A stretch of 34,909 bases of DNA from an uncultured Chloroflexota bacterium (GTDB lineage Bacteria; Chloroflexota; Anaerolineae; Promineifilales; Promineifilaceae). The stretch is taken from contig CAADGU010000314.1 of the NCBI GenBank assembly GCA_900696625.1, positions 1-34,909 of the forward strand, in the 5' to 3' direction. The translations under genes were made by a program, and so were the position numbers. A model generated the notes under the pieces. That model saw nothing but the letters and a program-made list of their open reading frames with translations. It had not been told where the DNA came from and did no database searches. Shown one piece after another: positions 15,673 through 23,560 of this stretch. How positions within the stretch are numbered: position 1 is the first letter of the stretch; each line of letters opens with the position of its first letter.

Positions 15673-16215
15673 TTAATCTCCTTGTCTAACGCCGGCCACC
15701 TGACGAATGAGGGAATCCATCCCCCCGCTTTGGCCGGGGCGCTGCCCATTCGCGCCTGCCCCGGCATTGCCAGGGGGTAGTGGCGGCGTTCTCTTAAACA
15801 ATTCTGGATACTCTTTTTTCAGCGTTTCCATGTTCACATTGCCCGCCTTATCAACCGCGCCCGCTTCCCGCGCCGCAATCCAGGCCAACCGGAGATTGGA
15901 AACACCCGCGGCCGTGGCCGCGTCATAAAACGCCAGTTGCTTTTCTTGATTCTCCAATTTGGCCGTCAGCCCTTCCAGCGCCTTCCGCGCTTCCGTGCCC
16001 GTCTCCAAATCTTTGGTGGCATCCTTCAACGCCTTCGCCAAATCTTTGCGTTGACTCCGCTCAGAATCCAACGCACTCTTCAGCCCGGCTGTGTGGGCAC
16101 TGATAAGACCTTTAATCTCATCAGGCTGCCCCTGCAACCAGCTATCAAAAGTGGGCACATTGTTGCCCGCTGCACCATCATCATTTTGGGGCATCTCGCC
16201 TTGTTCGTCTGCCAT
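15673..16215 (-). CDS. Capsid scaffold protein
   Basis: 180 aa, perfect SD (AGGAGG). An acidic N-terminus is followed by a long coiled coil (residues about 45-100: KSALDSERSQRKDLAKALKD...ARKALEGLTAKLENQEKQLAFYD), a short segment AGVSNLRLAWIAAREAGAVD, and a Pro/Gly-rich linker. This is the layout of phage scaffolds of the GP20/DUF4355 group. It sits two bases upstream of the capsid gene. Confidence 0.85.
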   Translation of the reverse strand: MADEQGEMPQNDDGAAGNNVPTFDSWLQGQPDEIKGLISAHTAGLKSALDSERSQRKDLAKALKDATKDLETGTEARKALEGLTAKLENQEKQLAFYDAATAAGVSNLRLAWIAAREAGAVDKAGNVNMETLKKEYPELFKRTPPLPPGNAGAGANGQRPGQSGGMDSLIRQVAGVRQGD

Positions 16216-16225
16216 CTCGGCCTCC

Positions 16226-17227
16226 TTAATTCACCAATTCTTTCAATGGTGTGGCTTGCAAAGAGTGACCCCACTCCGCGCTGCGCTGCACCGTTGCTAA
16301 ATCACTCAAATCAAAATCCCCCCGCTGCCACGCCGCATACCGGCCCGGCCCCAAGATGCTTTGTTGCACACTCGCCGGTTGGCTTTCCAACCATTGTGGA
16401 CCACGCTGCCAGGTAGGAGCGGCAAAGCCGATCACCTTTGGCACCTGGGCACAACGGCCGTTAGGATGCTCCGCCATTTCCCGATCCAGCGGAATAAACT
16501 GACCGTCCAATGCCAGGCACGCCGGGCACACCCGACTATCCCGCGTGGCCAGCCGGTAATACCCTTCCACCACCCCGCTGGCTGCATACTGTTGGCGGTT
16601 CAACTGCCGGTACACCCGGATTTGTTCCGTCCGGTTAATCGTCAACGCCTGGTTCAATCCCCGCGCCAACCCATCTGCCATCAGCCGCGCCGTCTTGCGC
16701 GGATTCCGCCCCAACACCGTGCCTTCCAGCAAGGCGCTGGTCATAGCGTCCACCGCTTCGGCCTGTACTGCGCTGTTCATCAGCAGCGTGTGCAATGGGC
16801 TGCCATTTCCCAACAGCCCCACCATGTTTTGCACCGCCTCTGTGGGCAAACGCCGGAAGGTCAGGGGTACACCCGGCGCACTGGCCTGCATACTGCTTAC
16901 TGCATGGTTAACCCCCAACTGCCCATACACATACTGCCCCGTCGTAACCGTGTCCAGGGCATAGGCCGCATACCGATCCCACTCCTGCCTGATCTGCGCC
17001 AGCAAATCCTGGTAACGCTCCAACCGGAAGAGCGCCGCCTGTGTAATGGGCAGGCCCATCGCCCGCCGCTCTTCCATTTCCCGCGCCAACAATTCAATGG
17101 TAGGGGCCAGCCGCCGTTCCATCTCCAACCAACGGTTGGCCATGGCGTCCATTTGCGCCGCTTCCCGATTCAGCAGCGCCGCCTTAAATTCATCCATCAC
17201 CCGGATCACATCACTTTCAGGTGGCAT
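16226..17227 (-). CDS. MuF-like minor head protein
   Basis: 333 aa. The C-terminal part has the Phage_Mu_F signature: INRTEQIRVYRQLNRQQY, VVEGYYRLATRDSRVCPACLALDGQ, and HPNGRCAQVPKV (Cys-x2-Cys, then H and C). Such proteins sit next to the portal inside the head and help head morphogenesis or DNA entry. No toxin domain is fused at the C-terminus. Overlaps the portal gene by 11 bp. Confidence 0.88.
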   Translation of the reverse strand: MPPESDVIRVMDEFKAALLNREAAQMDAMANRWLEMERRLAPTIELLAREMEERRAMGLPITQAALFRLERYQDLLAQIRQEWDRYAAYALDTVTTGQYVYGQLGVNHAVSSMQASAPGVPLTFRRLPTEAVQNMVGLLGNGSPLHTLLMNSAVQAEAVDAMTSALLEGTVLGRNPRKTARLMADGLARGLNQALTINRTEQIRVYRQLNRQQYAASGVVEGYYRLATRDSRVCPACLALDGQFIPLDREMAEHPNGRCAQVPKVIGFAAPTWQRGPQWLESQPASVQQSILGPGRYAAWQRGDFDLSDLATVQRSAEWGHSLQATPLKELVN

Positions 17228-18599
17228 CGGCGTTCACTCCATTGGCGGGCTGGTTAAATTGCCGTTGGGCATTCAGCAGGGCCACCCCCAACGTTTGCTG
17301 TTGGGCGCTGCTTTCCGCCTGTTTATCCGCTTCCATCTGGGCCATCTCTTGGGGCGTCCAACCTTCACGGCGCAAAATGGTGGTCAGCGGAATGCCGCTT
17401 TCCACGTTCGTTTTGCGCGTCTGCGCTTCTGTCAGCGGTTGGATGGTACGCGGATCGCCATACACTGCCTGAATGTTGTCTCCATCCAGGAGCAAATATG
17501 GGGCCACAAACCGCCCCAGCCGTTCCCATTCCCGTTGGAACCGTTTAATGTAGTTTTGTACCTTCTTCACCAATGGCGCATCCATGGCCATCAGCGTTTC
17601 GCCCGATGGGTCAGCCCGCTTACCCAAATCAAAGTAATAGAGCGGCGTCCTGGTGGTCTTGCCGATGGAAGCCGCCAGCCGCTCCATTGCATCCATAAAG
17701 TTGCTCAGGTTGGTTTCCGCAAACTCGCCCACGGTGGTGGGCTGGCTCAGACCATCCCCGGCCGGTAAATCCCATATCTCATTGGGCGCATTTTTCAGCG
17801 TGCCCACATCGGCCGCGCTGATAATGTATCGCTGCTTAAAGGCCCCATACTCCGCCGCCACCATCATGTCCGCAAACAGTTTGTTCACCGCGTCCTGAGT
17901 GTCCAGAATAGCTGGTGACAATTCGCTTTTAATCGCCCGCCGCTCCCGCCGAAAGTGAAACCATGTGATTTGCCCAAATGGGTTTTCTGCCACATAGCTG
18001 CCCTCATCATTCGCATTTATCAGCAGCGGTTGGAAGGCATCGGCGCTGCTGATTTCCTCTGCTTTTTTGCTGGAGGAGTAGTATTCCAACCGCTCTGGGT
18101 AATACAACGTCAGCCGCGCCGTGCCATCGGCCGCCGTCCACCACTTCGCCACCATTTCCATCTGGCGCGGGTTTTCCGCCTGGTAAAACACATGCACCAT
18201 GCGTGAATCGTTGTAATACGCTTCCAACACCCCATCCATGCCCGGCCACACCATCACAAACGATTCCCCGGTTACAATGGCGCATAGCTCCACATCGTCC
18301 GCATCCAACTCCATTTCCGAAGTCACCCACCAATCATTCAGCGTTTCCGTGGCCGCCTCATCATTGATCACACTGAACTGTTTGAACTCCAATCGTTCAA
18401 TGACGGAATCCACCACCACGCTGCACCAATTTTGCCGGAAGCGGGCATTGATATTTTTGAAGACCTCCTTCAGCCGATCATTGGAATACACCAACGGCTG
18501 CAAGCCATCGTAATAATGCCAAAGCTGGTCATACACCTTCTTCTTTTGGCTCAGGGCTTCAAATGCCCGTTTTACGTCGCTGGTTTCGTTTGCCATCAT
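17217..18599 (-). CDS. Portal protein (SPP1 gp6-like)
   Basis: 460 aa. Typical blocks are LWHYYDGLQPLVYSNDRLKEVF, RQNWCSVVVDSVIERL, ALVMVW-like GESFVMVWPG, NPFGQITWFHFRRERR, ELSPAILDTQDAVNKLFADMMVAAEYGAF (clip/stem region), and SGETLMAMDAPLVKKVQNYIKRFQREWERLGR. This forms the dodecameric DNA gate. The start TAATGATGG overlaps the terminase stop. Confidence 0.92.
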   Translation of the reverse strand: MMANETSDVKRAFEALSQKKKVYDQLWHYYDGLQPLVYSNDRLKEVFKNINARFRQNWCSVVVDSVIERLEFKQFSVINDEAATETLNDWWVTSEMELDADDVELCAIVTGESFVMVWPGMDGVLEAYYNDSRMVHVFYQAENPRQMEMVAKWWTAADGTARLTLYYPERLEYYSSSKKAEEISSADAFQPLLINANDEGSYVAENPFGQITWFHFRRERRAIKSELSPAILDTQDAVNKLFADMMVAAEYGAFKQRYIISAADVGTLKNAPNEIWDLPAGDGLSQPTTVGEFAETNLSNFMDAMERLAASIGKTTRTPLYYFDLGKRADPSGETLMAMDAPLVKKVQNYIKRFQREWERLGRFVAPYLLLDGDNIQAVYGDPRTIQPLTEAQTRKTNVESGIPLTTILRREGWTPQEMAQMEADKQAESSAQQQTLGVALLNAQRQFNQPANGVNADAT

Positions 18600-20314
18600 T
18601 ACCCTTGATAACTTCCGGCCTTCTTTTGCCGCGCTGCCTTCATGGTACTCACGTGGTAGCCCGTGCTTACCATGTCCACCATGTCATCATTCGGCCAGTC
18701 AGGGAACCCTTCCACCTCTGCATAAAACTTTTCATGCCAGGCCAAAGGCTCATCCCCTAACAACCGTTGTTTGTCGGCACCGGCAAACGCCTGGCGCAAA
18801 GCGTAGGCGCTCCATGCTTCATCCACCAGGTAGAAGCGCCCCGCTTCCGCCCGATCCCGCCACGGTTCAAACCGGCTCACCTTGTCGCCGGTAAACGCGC
18901 CCACCTCATGTTTGATGTGGGGGTCAGCCAATGAGCGGATAGACCATTGCGCCAGTTGCGGATTGCCGCGCAAATCGTTGAACAGAATTCGATCCAACGT
19001 CGCCTGGTCGCCAATGATGGGTGGCCGGAAGCCGCCCAATAATTCCTGCATGGTCAGGGCAAAGCGGGTGATCATCTCTTTGCCCATCGTCAACCCCTGT
19101 TGGGTACGCACCAGAGAGGCCATTACCACGCTCATGTTCACCCGTACCCCGTCAGGCATCCAGAAACCCAACAGCCCTACCACATTAAAATCCGGGTCAT
19201 CCTTCGCCAGTTGTTTTTCGGCAAACGCCGCGTCCACGGCAATCACCCAACGGATATGCTCTTTGGGTGGTGCTTCCAGATACTTGAAACTATCCCGGCT
19301 CAACAGGTTCCCCGTTTCCGGTATGGGTAACTGCTGGGCAATAGAAGCAAACGCCGTGGGGCCGTTGGCTTTGGTGGTCAGGTGATGCTCCCGCGGGAAC
19401 CGTTCCGGCCACAACGCCGCGCCCGGTTCACGCCCCAACGGGTCATCATCCGGCACCGGGATGCCCATGCGCCGCGCCGCTTCCCGCTCTTTGCTGGTGT
19501 AGGCCAACGCCGGCAATATCACCACATCCCACTGGTCTGCCTGGGGATCATCTTTTGCCAGTTTTAGCAATTGCCCGGCAATGTCATTTACATGCCAGCG
19601 GGTCATCACCAATATCACCGCCGCTTCCGGGCTGTTCAGGCGGGTACGTAACCCCTCACGCCAGTTTGCCAGGTGCAATTGTTGGGTGCTGGCAGATCGC
19701 GCCTCCTGGCTGTTTTTCACCGGGTCATCAATGATGAGCAGGTCAGCACCAGACCCGGTTGGTGGGGCCGCCATGCTGCCCGCCGTCAACGCCGGAAAAC
19801 CTTCTTCAAATCCATCGGGGGTCAGCAAGCCCCACTCGCCCGCCCCCTGGCTGGTACGGCTGATTTGCACGTGGGGGAAAACCTCTTTATACCGGCTCTT
19901 GCCCTTAAAATCCGTGTCCCGTACCAGGTCACGGGCATAGCCGGAAAACTCAAAACTTTTTTGTTGGGTGTGGCTGACAATCATCACCTGGTGGGGTTTG
20001 TTTTGTTCCACCCGCCGCCCAATAAACCAGGGCGGGAACTTCATGGTGATCAGGCTGCTTTTCAAATGCCGGTTGACCGTGAAAATCATCAGCCGTTTAA
20101 CCTCGCCCCGTTCCACCGCTTCCAGTTTGGCCGCTAGATAGTTCAGATGGTGGGTGTTTTGGTAAATCGCCCGGTATTCCGAAGAGGGGTCAACATAGAC
20201 GCAAAAATCAATCAGCTTTTGCCGGGCCAGTTCCAACCGCGCCCGCCGCCCCAATTCCCGCTGCGCTTCATTGACCCGTTTGGTGGGGGCATTAGGCGTC
20301 AACATCATCGTCAT
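18599..20314 (-). CDS. terL: Terminase large subunit
   Basis: 571 aa from ATG 20314 (GGAGG 6 nt upstream; ATG 20317 adjacent). The ATPase domain contains a Walker A-like NRHLKSS (residues about 81-87, lacking the usual glycine), Walker B LLIIDDP (192-198) and the coupling motif VMTRWH (about 236-241). The C-terminal RNase H-type nuclease starts with IAVDAAFAEK (Asp near 370) and later has DQATLDRILFNDL and DWPNDDMVDMVSTGYH (metal-binding acidic residues). It packages DNA into the prohead via the portal. It overlaps the small-subunit gene by 23 bp. Confidence 0.93.
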   Translation of the reverse strand: MTMMLTPNAPTKRVNEAQRELGRRARLELARQKLIDFCVYVDPSSEYRAIYQNTHHLNYLAAKLEAVERGEVKRLMIFTVNRHLKSSLITMKFPPWFIGRRVEQNKPHQVMIVSHTQQKSFEFSGYARDLVRDTDFKGKSRYKEVFPHVQISRTSQGAGEWGLLTPDGFEEGFPALTAGSMAAPPTGSGADLLIIDDPVKNSQEARSASTQQLHLANWREGLRTRLNSPEAAVILVMTRWHVNDIAGQLLKLAKDDPQADQWDVVILPALAYTSKEREAARRMGIPVPDDDPLGREPGAALWPERFPREHHLTTKANGPTAFASIAQQLPIPETGNLLSRDSFKYLEAPPKEHIRWVIAVDAAFAEKQLAKDDPDFNVVGLLGFWMPDGVRVNMSVVMASLVRTQQGLTMGKEMITRFALTMQELLGGFRPPIIGDQATLDRILFNDLRGNPQLAQWSIRSLADPHIKHEVGAFTGDKVSRFEPWRDRAEAGRFYLVDEAWSAYALRQAFAGADKQRLLGDEPLAWHEKFYAEVEGFPDWPNDDMVDMVSTGYHVSTMKAARQKKAGSYQG

Positions 20315-20888
20315 CATACGCCTCCCCCGCCAGCGCCAATTGGCGCAGCTCTTCTTCACTCATCTGGCGCAGCGCCGTTTCCTGCACGTCCTTCACCCCC
20401 ACTTCATGCTGCTCTTTGAGCATCCCCAACCGCATGTAGAATGTTTTGCGGTCTTGATTGTTTTTATAATTGGGGTCACTGGCCGCGTCCACCAGCGCCT
20501 CATCCACTGAAGCCAGATGAGGCAGCAACCGCGCCTGCGACATGCTAAACACCACCGCCTGCACGCTTTCTTTTAGCTCAATTTTGCGGATGGTCACAGT
20601 GCCCGCCAGCCCCAACATTTCCGCCAATTCCGCTTTGGTGGCCGGTATTCGCTGCTTTTTGGGCATACACAGCCAGGCGATCACCGCCGCTTCCCGGAAG
20701 GTGAACCCCTTTGCCCGGAAATACGCATACTCATCTTGCCAGGGCACACCCTGTTCAGCCAGGAGGTGCTCAAACAGACGCATCTCCGTTGTATGCTTCT
20801 GGTCAATGGGTTGCACGGATTCCACAGGGATGCCCGGCAAGGGGTTTTGGGTGATCTCTTCGCTATCCATTGCCTTGTCTACGAACAT
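20292..20888 (-). CDS. Terminase small subunit (probable)
   Basis: 198 aa (start at 20888, or ATG 20870; neither SD is strong). Directly upstream of terL. The N-terminal half has helices and an HTH-like block (FTFREAAVIAWLCMPKKQRIPATKAELAEMLGLAGTVTIRKIELK), as in DNA-recognising small subunits of the homeodomain type. The C-terminus is acidic (EAYDDDDVDA). Role: recognising the packaging site and loading TerL. First gene of the late operon. Confidence 0.8.
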   Translation of the reverse strand: MFVDKAMDSEEITQNPLPGIPVESVQPIDQKHTTEMRLFEHLLAEQGVPWQDEYAYFRAKGFTFREAAVIAWLCMPKKQRIPATKAELAEMLGLAGTVTIRKIELKESVQAVVFSMSQARLLPHLASVDEALVDAASDPNYKNNQDRKTFYMRLGMLKEQHEVGVKDVQETALRQMSEEELRQLALAGEAYDDDDVDA

Positions 20889-20912
20889 GCCCCGCTGGTA
20901 AACAAAACAATC

Positions 20913-20930
20913 TGTTCTGAAAACAGAACA
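20913..20930. promoter_or_regulatory. Operator at late promoter, start-side
   Basis: TGTTCTG-AAAA-CAGAACA, a perfect 7-bp inverted repeat, begins 1 bp downstream of the -10 of the late promoter and covers the expected start point. Binding here would block the late genes. Confidence 0.7.
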
Positions 20931-20931
20931 A

Positions 20932-20961
20932 AGTATAACGACTAAACTTTGGATTTGTCAA
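20932..20961 (-). promoter_or_regulatory. Sigma70-type late promoter
   Basis: On the minus strand TTGACA (20956-20961), an 18-bp spacer and TATACT (20932-20937). It drives the terminase and structural operon; the expected start is near 20925. Operators flank it on both sides. Confidence 0.75.
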
Positions 20962-20963
20962 TT

Positions 20964-20981
20964 TGTTGAGTTATTACAACA
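20964..20981. promoter_or_regulatory. Second operator at late promoter
   Basis: TGTTGAG-TTAT-TACAACA, a weaker member of the operator family (5 of 7 arm positions), just upstream of the -35. Its start is 51 bp from that of the first operator, near five helical turns. Confidence 0.45.
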
Positions 20982-21000
20982 GGCACATCATGGCCCCCCA

Positions 21001-21043
21001 AAGAAAAGAGCGTATAGGTTTTTAGCCCATACGCTCTTTTCTT
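21001..21043 (-). terminator. Strong terminator, 18-bp stem
   Basis: Arms 21001-21018 and 21026-21043 (AAGAAAAGAGCGTATAGG against its complement with one mismatch) with a 7-nt loop. The ends are A/T tracts on both strands, so it could stop transcription in both directions. It separates the early and non-coding transcripts from the late promoter. Confidence 0.8.
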
Positions 21044-21090
21044 GGAGGAAACCCCGTGCGGAAAGGAAGAAGAAAACTAAGTTAGGGGGT

Positions 21091-21118
21091 AGGGGCAGGC
21101 CCCCGGTTGCCTGCCCCT
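21091..21118. repeat. Perfect 10-bp hairpin in non-coding region
   Basis: AGGGGCAGGC and GCCTGCCCCT with an 8-nt loop. It is part of the candidate RNA and resembles the GTAGGGGCG hairpin at 11568. Confidence 0.75.
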
Positions 21119-21260
21119 CTTCTCATCTCTATGGGCGATTTGCCATGCAATGCCACTGTATTATGCCGGGTCAACCTTCCAACAAACCGCCTTATATGGT
21201 TATTAAGGTTTGGTAGGGCAAGACCATCGCCTTGCCTCTACCTGCCTAACATGGGGGGCA

Positions 21261-21277
21261 TGTTCGAGCGCAGAACA
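21261..21277. promoter_or_regulatory. Operator at non-coding promoter
   Basis: TGTTCGA-GCG-CAGAACA, 17 bp, TGTTC and GAACA arms conserved. It starts directly at the -10 box, the same placement as at the late promoter. Confidence 0.6.
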
Positions 21278-21306
21278 GTATAGCAACTTGTTTTGTCAAT
21301 AGTCAA
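21277..21306 (-). promoter_or_regulatory. Sigma70-type promoter reading into non-coding region
   Basis: TTGACT (21301-21306), 18-bp spacer, TATACT (21277-21282) on the minus strand. It overlaps the last codons of the ASCH gene and points into the gene-free stretch 21270-20889. Confidence 0.65.
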
Positions 21307-21788
21307 CTATGTTCTGCCAGCAGTTCAGGCGTGATGCCCAATGGTAGCGCCACCATTTCCAACTTCGCCGCCTGATAATTCGCCCGCACCGGCCCCAATA
21401 CCTCAGGCGGCAAACTCCATAGACCTTGTTTCCCCCGGCAGGGCACCGGCTTGATGGGCACCACATCCCGCAACTTCCACCCCCACTTGCCAAAAAACCA
21501 GGGGTCATCACTCGCTTCCGTAAACCCATCCAACACCGCCACACCGATGATCGCCCCCATCACCACCTGGCCGCGGCCAAACTCACAGTTCATCACATCC
21601 CAGATAAAGTGATCGGTTTCCCAGCGGTTATCCATCTTCTTCCCCGCATGGATGGCAATGAACTCACCAATCAGTTTGTTACTCACCCGCCAATCCCGGT
21701 TTTCAATGCGCTTATTACCCCAGACAATGGCCGCCGCCCAGGGCTGCAAGATGGTCAAGCCATAAATATGGCGTTTCATCGTCTTCAT
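21303..21788 (-). CDS. ASCH-domain protein
   Basis: 161 aa from ATG 21788, which overlaps the upstream stop (ATGA). The N-terminus GLTILQPWAAAIVWGNKRIENRDWRV is the ASCH signature (S/T-x-x-QPWA..I..G.K.IE.R.W). FIAIHAGKK and GQVVMGAIIGVAVLDGF follow as in the beta-barrel, and WKLRDVVPIKPVPCRGKQGLWSLP closes it. ASCH proteins bind RNA or act on modified nucleosides; the substrate here is unknown. It is common in phage accessory regions and is here the last gene of the early transcript. Confidence 0.8.
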   Translation of the reverse strand: MKTMKRHIYGLTILQPWAAAIVWGNKRIENRDWRVSNKLIGEFIAIHAGKKMDNRWETDHFIWDVMNCEFGRGQVVMGAIIGVAVLDGFTEASDDPWFFGKWGWKLRDVVPIKPVPCRGKQGLWSLPPEVLGPVRANYQAAKLEMVALPLGITPELLAEHS

Positions 21789-22012
21789 CGCTGCTCTCTC
21801 ACTTTGGCCGGCAGTACGTACCCTTCCAGTTCGCCTGGCAAACACGCCTGCACGTACCCCAGCCATAACTGGTACATCTCGCCTTCAAACCACTTCCAAT
21901 CCTTTGCATGTACCCCTGAGCGGATGACCACCAGCGCCAGCCGCAAATATGGATCACGCGGCGCGGGTGGGGCCATGCTCAGGGGCCTGATGTTGGTGGC
22001 CTTACGGGGCAT
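21785..22012 (-). CDS. Hypothetical small protein
   Basis: 75 aa, SD GAGGTG. RDPYLRLALVVIRSGVHAKDWKWFEGEMYQLWLGYVQ is helical and tryptophan-rich. It overlaps both neighbours (11 bp with the Gp37/Gp68 gene, 4 bp with the ASCH gene), so it is translated with them. No family recognised. Confidence 0.6.
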   Translation of the reverse strand: MPRKATNIRPLSMAPPAPRDPYLRLALVVIRSGVHAKDWKWFEGEMYQLWLGYVQACLPGELEGYVLPAKVREQR

Positions 22013-22889
22013 GGGGCACCTCTGGGAATTGGCGGATACGCAGGAATTCCGGCCACTCTTCCGGGTCGCCGCCCTTACCCGTTACCGGCCACTGCCTGTA
22101 AATCAATTCGCCATTTTCTACACTCAGGTATTGGGGGTGATTGCCCAATTGCTTCATAAACACGGGTATTTCTGCCGCCTGGCACTGGCGAATGACGGTA
22201 TCAAACCAATCAATATCAGACGATCTGGCATTAGGGCCAGATTCCCCACCGACGATCATCCAATTCACAATGTCATCATAGGGGAGTTCAGTCCAGCCAG
22301 TGGCAAGGAAGATGCTTATATCCACCCGTTCCAACAAAGGTTCACATGACAGGAACTTGATTGCAGCCGGAATCTTCAATAGCCAGGGTATGCGCTCGTT
22401 TGCATATTCTTGGTTTTCCACAGATACCCCCAGCCACACATTGGGCAGCGGCCAATGGTCAGCCAGGTATAAATGGTTATCCTTGCACCATTGCCAGAAG
22501 TCATACATCCGGCGTGGCCGTTTGGTGAGGACTTGAAAGGTGTGCAATCCGGCGTGCATCATCACTTCAAAAATCTTTTCAATGACAGCAAATTGCACAT
22601 CTTCATGGAATAGGTCACTCATGGAATTGACAAACACCATACGCGGGCTTGACCAGTAGAGCGGCAAACTCAGGCGTTGTTCAATGAACTTCACTTGCCC
22701 GGTCCAGTTAGCCGCCGCTTCCCCATTACGCGCGGTCAACCCTTCATAAACACTGCTGATTTTCAGGTTTGGATTGCCCGCCATGCGGTGAGCATCACGA
22801 ATGGCATAACAATTCTTGCAGCCAGGACTAACCTTGCTGCACCCCACGATGGGATTCCACGTTTCGTCCGTCCATTCAATTTTGCTCAT
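22002..22889 (-). CDS. Phage Gp37/Gp68 (three-Cys motif, DUF5131) protein
   Basis: 295 aa, SD AGGAGG. The N-terminus SKIEWTDETWNPIVGCSKVSPGCKNCYA carries the three cysteines (C..SPGC.NCYA) that define this family. MVFVNSMSDLFHEDV, FQVLTKRPRRM, LPNVWLGVSVENQEYANERIPWLLKIPA, FLSCEPLLE and IVGGESGPNAR are further family blocks. The fold is thought to be a TIM-barrel related to radical SAM enzymes. The biochemical role is not settled, and family members occur in phages and near defence-type partners. Full length. Confidence 0.88.
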   Translation of the reverse strand: MSKIEWTDETWNPIVGCSKVSPGCKNCYAIRDAHRMAGNPNLKISSVYEGLTARNGEAAANWTGQVKFIEQRLSLPLYWSSPRMVFVNSMSDLFHEDVQFAVIEKIFEVMMHAGLHTFQVLTKRPRRMYDFWQWCKDNHLYLADHWPLPNVWLGVSVENQEYANERIPWLLKIPAAIKFLSCEPLLERVDISIFLATGWTELPYDDIVNWMIVGGESGPNARSSDIDWFDTVIRQCQAAEIPVFMKQLGNHPQYLSVENGELIYRQWPVTGKGGDPEEWPEFLRIRQFPEVPHAP

Positions 22890-23076
22890 GCTGCACCTCC
22901 TGGCCTACCGGCTCCACAAACGTTTCCTGCACCCAAAACGCCCGCTCCGCCTCATCCAACACAATAATCCCGGTCTTGCCCGGAATGGGCAGTGTTACCA
23001 CATGCCCCACCCGCCCCGTGTTGGGGCCGGCCGTGACTTTCACCCGTTGATCCATTCGCAATTCTTCCGCTAACAT
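22876..23076 (-). CDS. Small KOW-like protein
   Basis: 66 aa, SD GGGAGG. MDQRVKVTAGPNTGRVGHVVTLPIPGKTGIIVLDE resembles a KOW/SH3-type barrel (V.V..GP..G..G.V). Such small barrels bind RNA or protein. Overlaps the Gp37/Gp68 gene by 14 bp. Function unknown. Confidence 0.6.
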   Translation of the reverse strand: MLAEELRMDQRVKVTAGPNTGRVGHVVTLPIPGKTGIIVLDEAERAFWVQETFVEPVGQEVQHEQN

Positions 23077-23101
23077 GTTTCATGCCTCCCTTTTAGCCTG
23101 G

Positions 23102-23560
23102 CTATAAACGCAGTGTGCGCAGCCATTCCACAATACCGGCCCGATTCCACCAGTTTTCATCTATCAGTTGCATCATTTCACCAGCCAGCGGTTGGCGGCG
23201 GCCGGTGGGTCCAGTAACGGCCATTGCGCCCAACGCATACCCCAACCGCTGGCTTAAGCGCCAAACGGCCATGCTGTATGAGAATTCCGGCTGTTCAATG
23301 GTGCCGGGGCCAAACGCCCCAGCATACGCGGCGGCGATAGCACAGGTGTGCCATATTACTTTCCGCTCATAGGCATAATAGCCGCTTGTCCGTTTTTCAA
23401 TGAACACATAACGGCATAGGGGATGATATGCCCGGCCAACACTCAGGTAGTTTGATAGGGCATATTCCATCGGTTGTGGCTTCGGCCGTAGGCGCAGCGG
23501 CTTAAGATGTTGTGGCGCCAGTTGCCAGTTTTGCAAGCGTGTATCCGTCTTTGTAATCAT
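23102..23560 (-). CDS. Hypothetical protein
   Basis: 152 aa. LQNWQLAPQHLKPLRLRPKPQPMEYALSNYLSVGRAYHPLCRYVFIEKR, then a small/aromatic-rich section (YAYERKVIWHTCAIAAAYAGAFGPG), and NWWNRAGIVEWLRTLRL at the end. The start overlaps the previous stop by 4 bp. No family recognised; soluble and probably helical. Confidence 0.6.
   Translation of the reverse strand: MITKTDTRLQNWQLAPQHLKPLRLRPKPQPMEYALSNYLSVGRAYHPLCRYVFIEKRTSGYYAYERKVIWHTCAIAAAYAGAFGPGTIEQPEFSYSMAVWRLSQRLGYALGAMAVTGPTGRRQPLAGEMMQLIDENWWNRAGIVEWLRTLRL

Larger units (their letters stand above)
21001..21270 (-). ncRNA. Candidate small non-coding RNA (about 230-270 nt)
   Basis: A sigma70 promoter at 21277-21306 would start transcription near 21270, and the strong hairpin at 21043-21001 would end it. 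Nothing longer than about a dozen codons is open in between. The segment can fold into three stems: 21212-21222 with 21231-21242, 21091-21100 with 21109-21118, and the terminator. Promoter, operator and terminator with no gene between them fit a regulatory RNA. No known family recognised; the alternative is a leader or a packaging-site region. Confidence 0.45.

Noticed and set aside
16361..17257. Plus-strand open frame of 298 codons opposite the MuF gene
   Set aside because: Composition rich in R, H, P and Q typical of an antisense shadow; the minus-strand protein carries the MuF signature.
20889..21302. Cos/pac packaging site beside the terminase small subunit
   Set aside because: The location is typical, but I see no defined cohesive-end or TerS-binding repeat pattern; promoter and RNA signals explain the region better.
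21426..22349. Long plus-strand open frame (307 codons)
   Set aside because: Opposes the clear ASCH and Gp37/Gp68 genes; histidine/proline-rich shadow with no SD.
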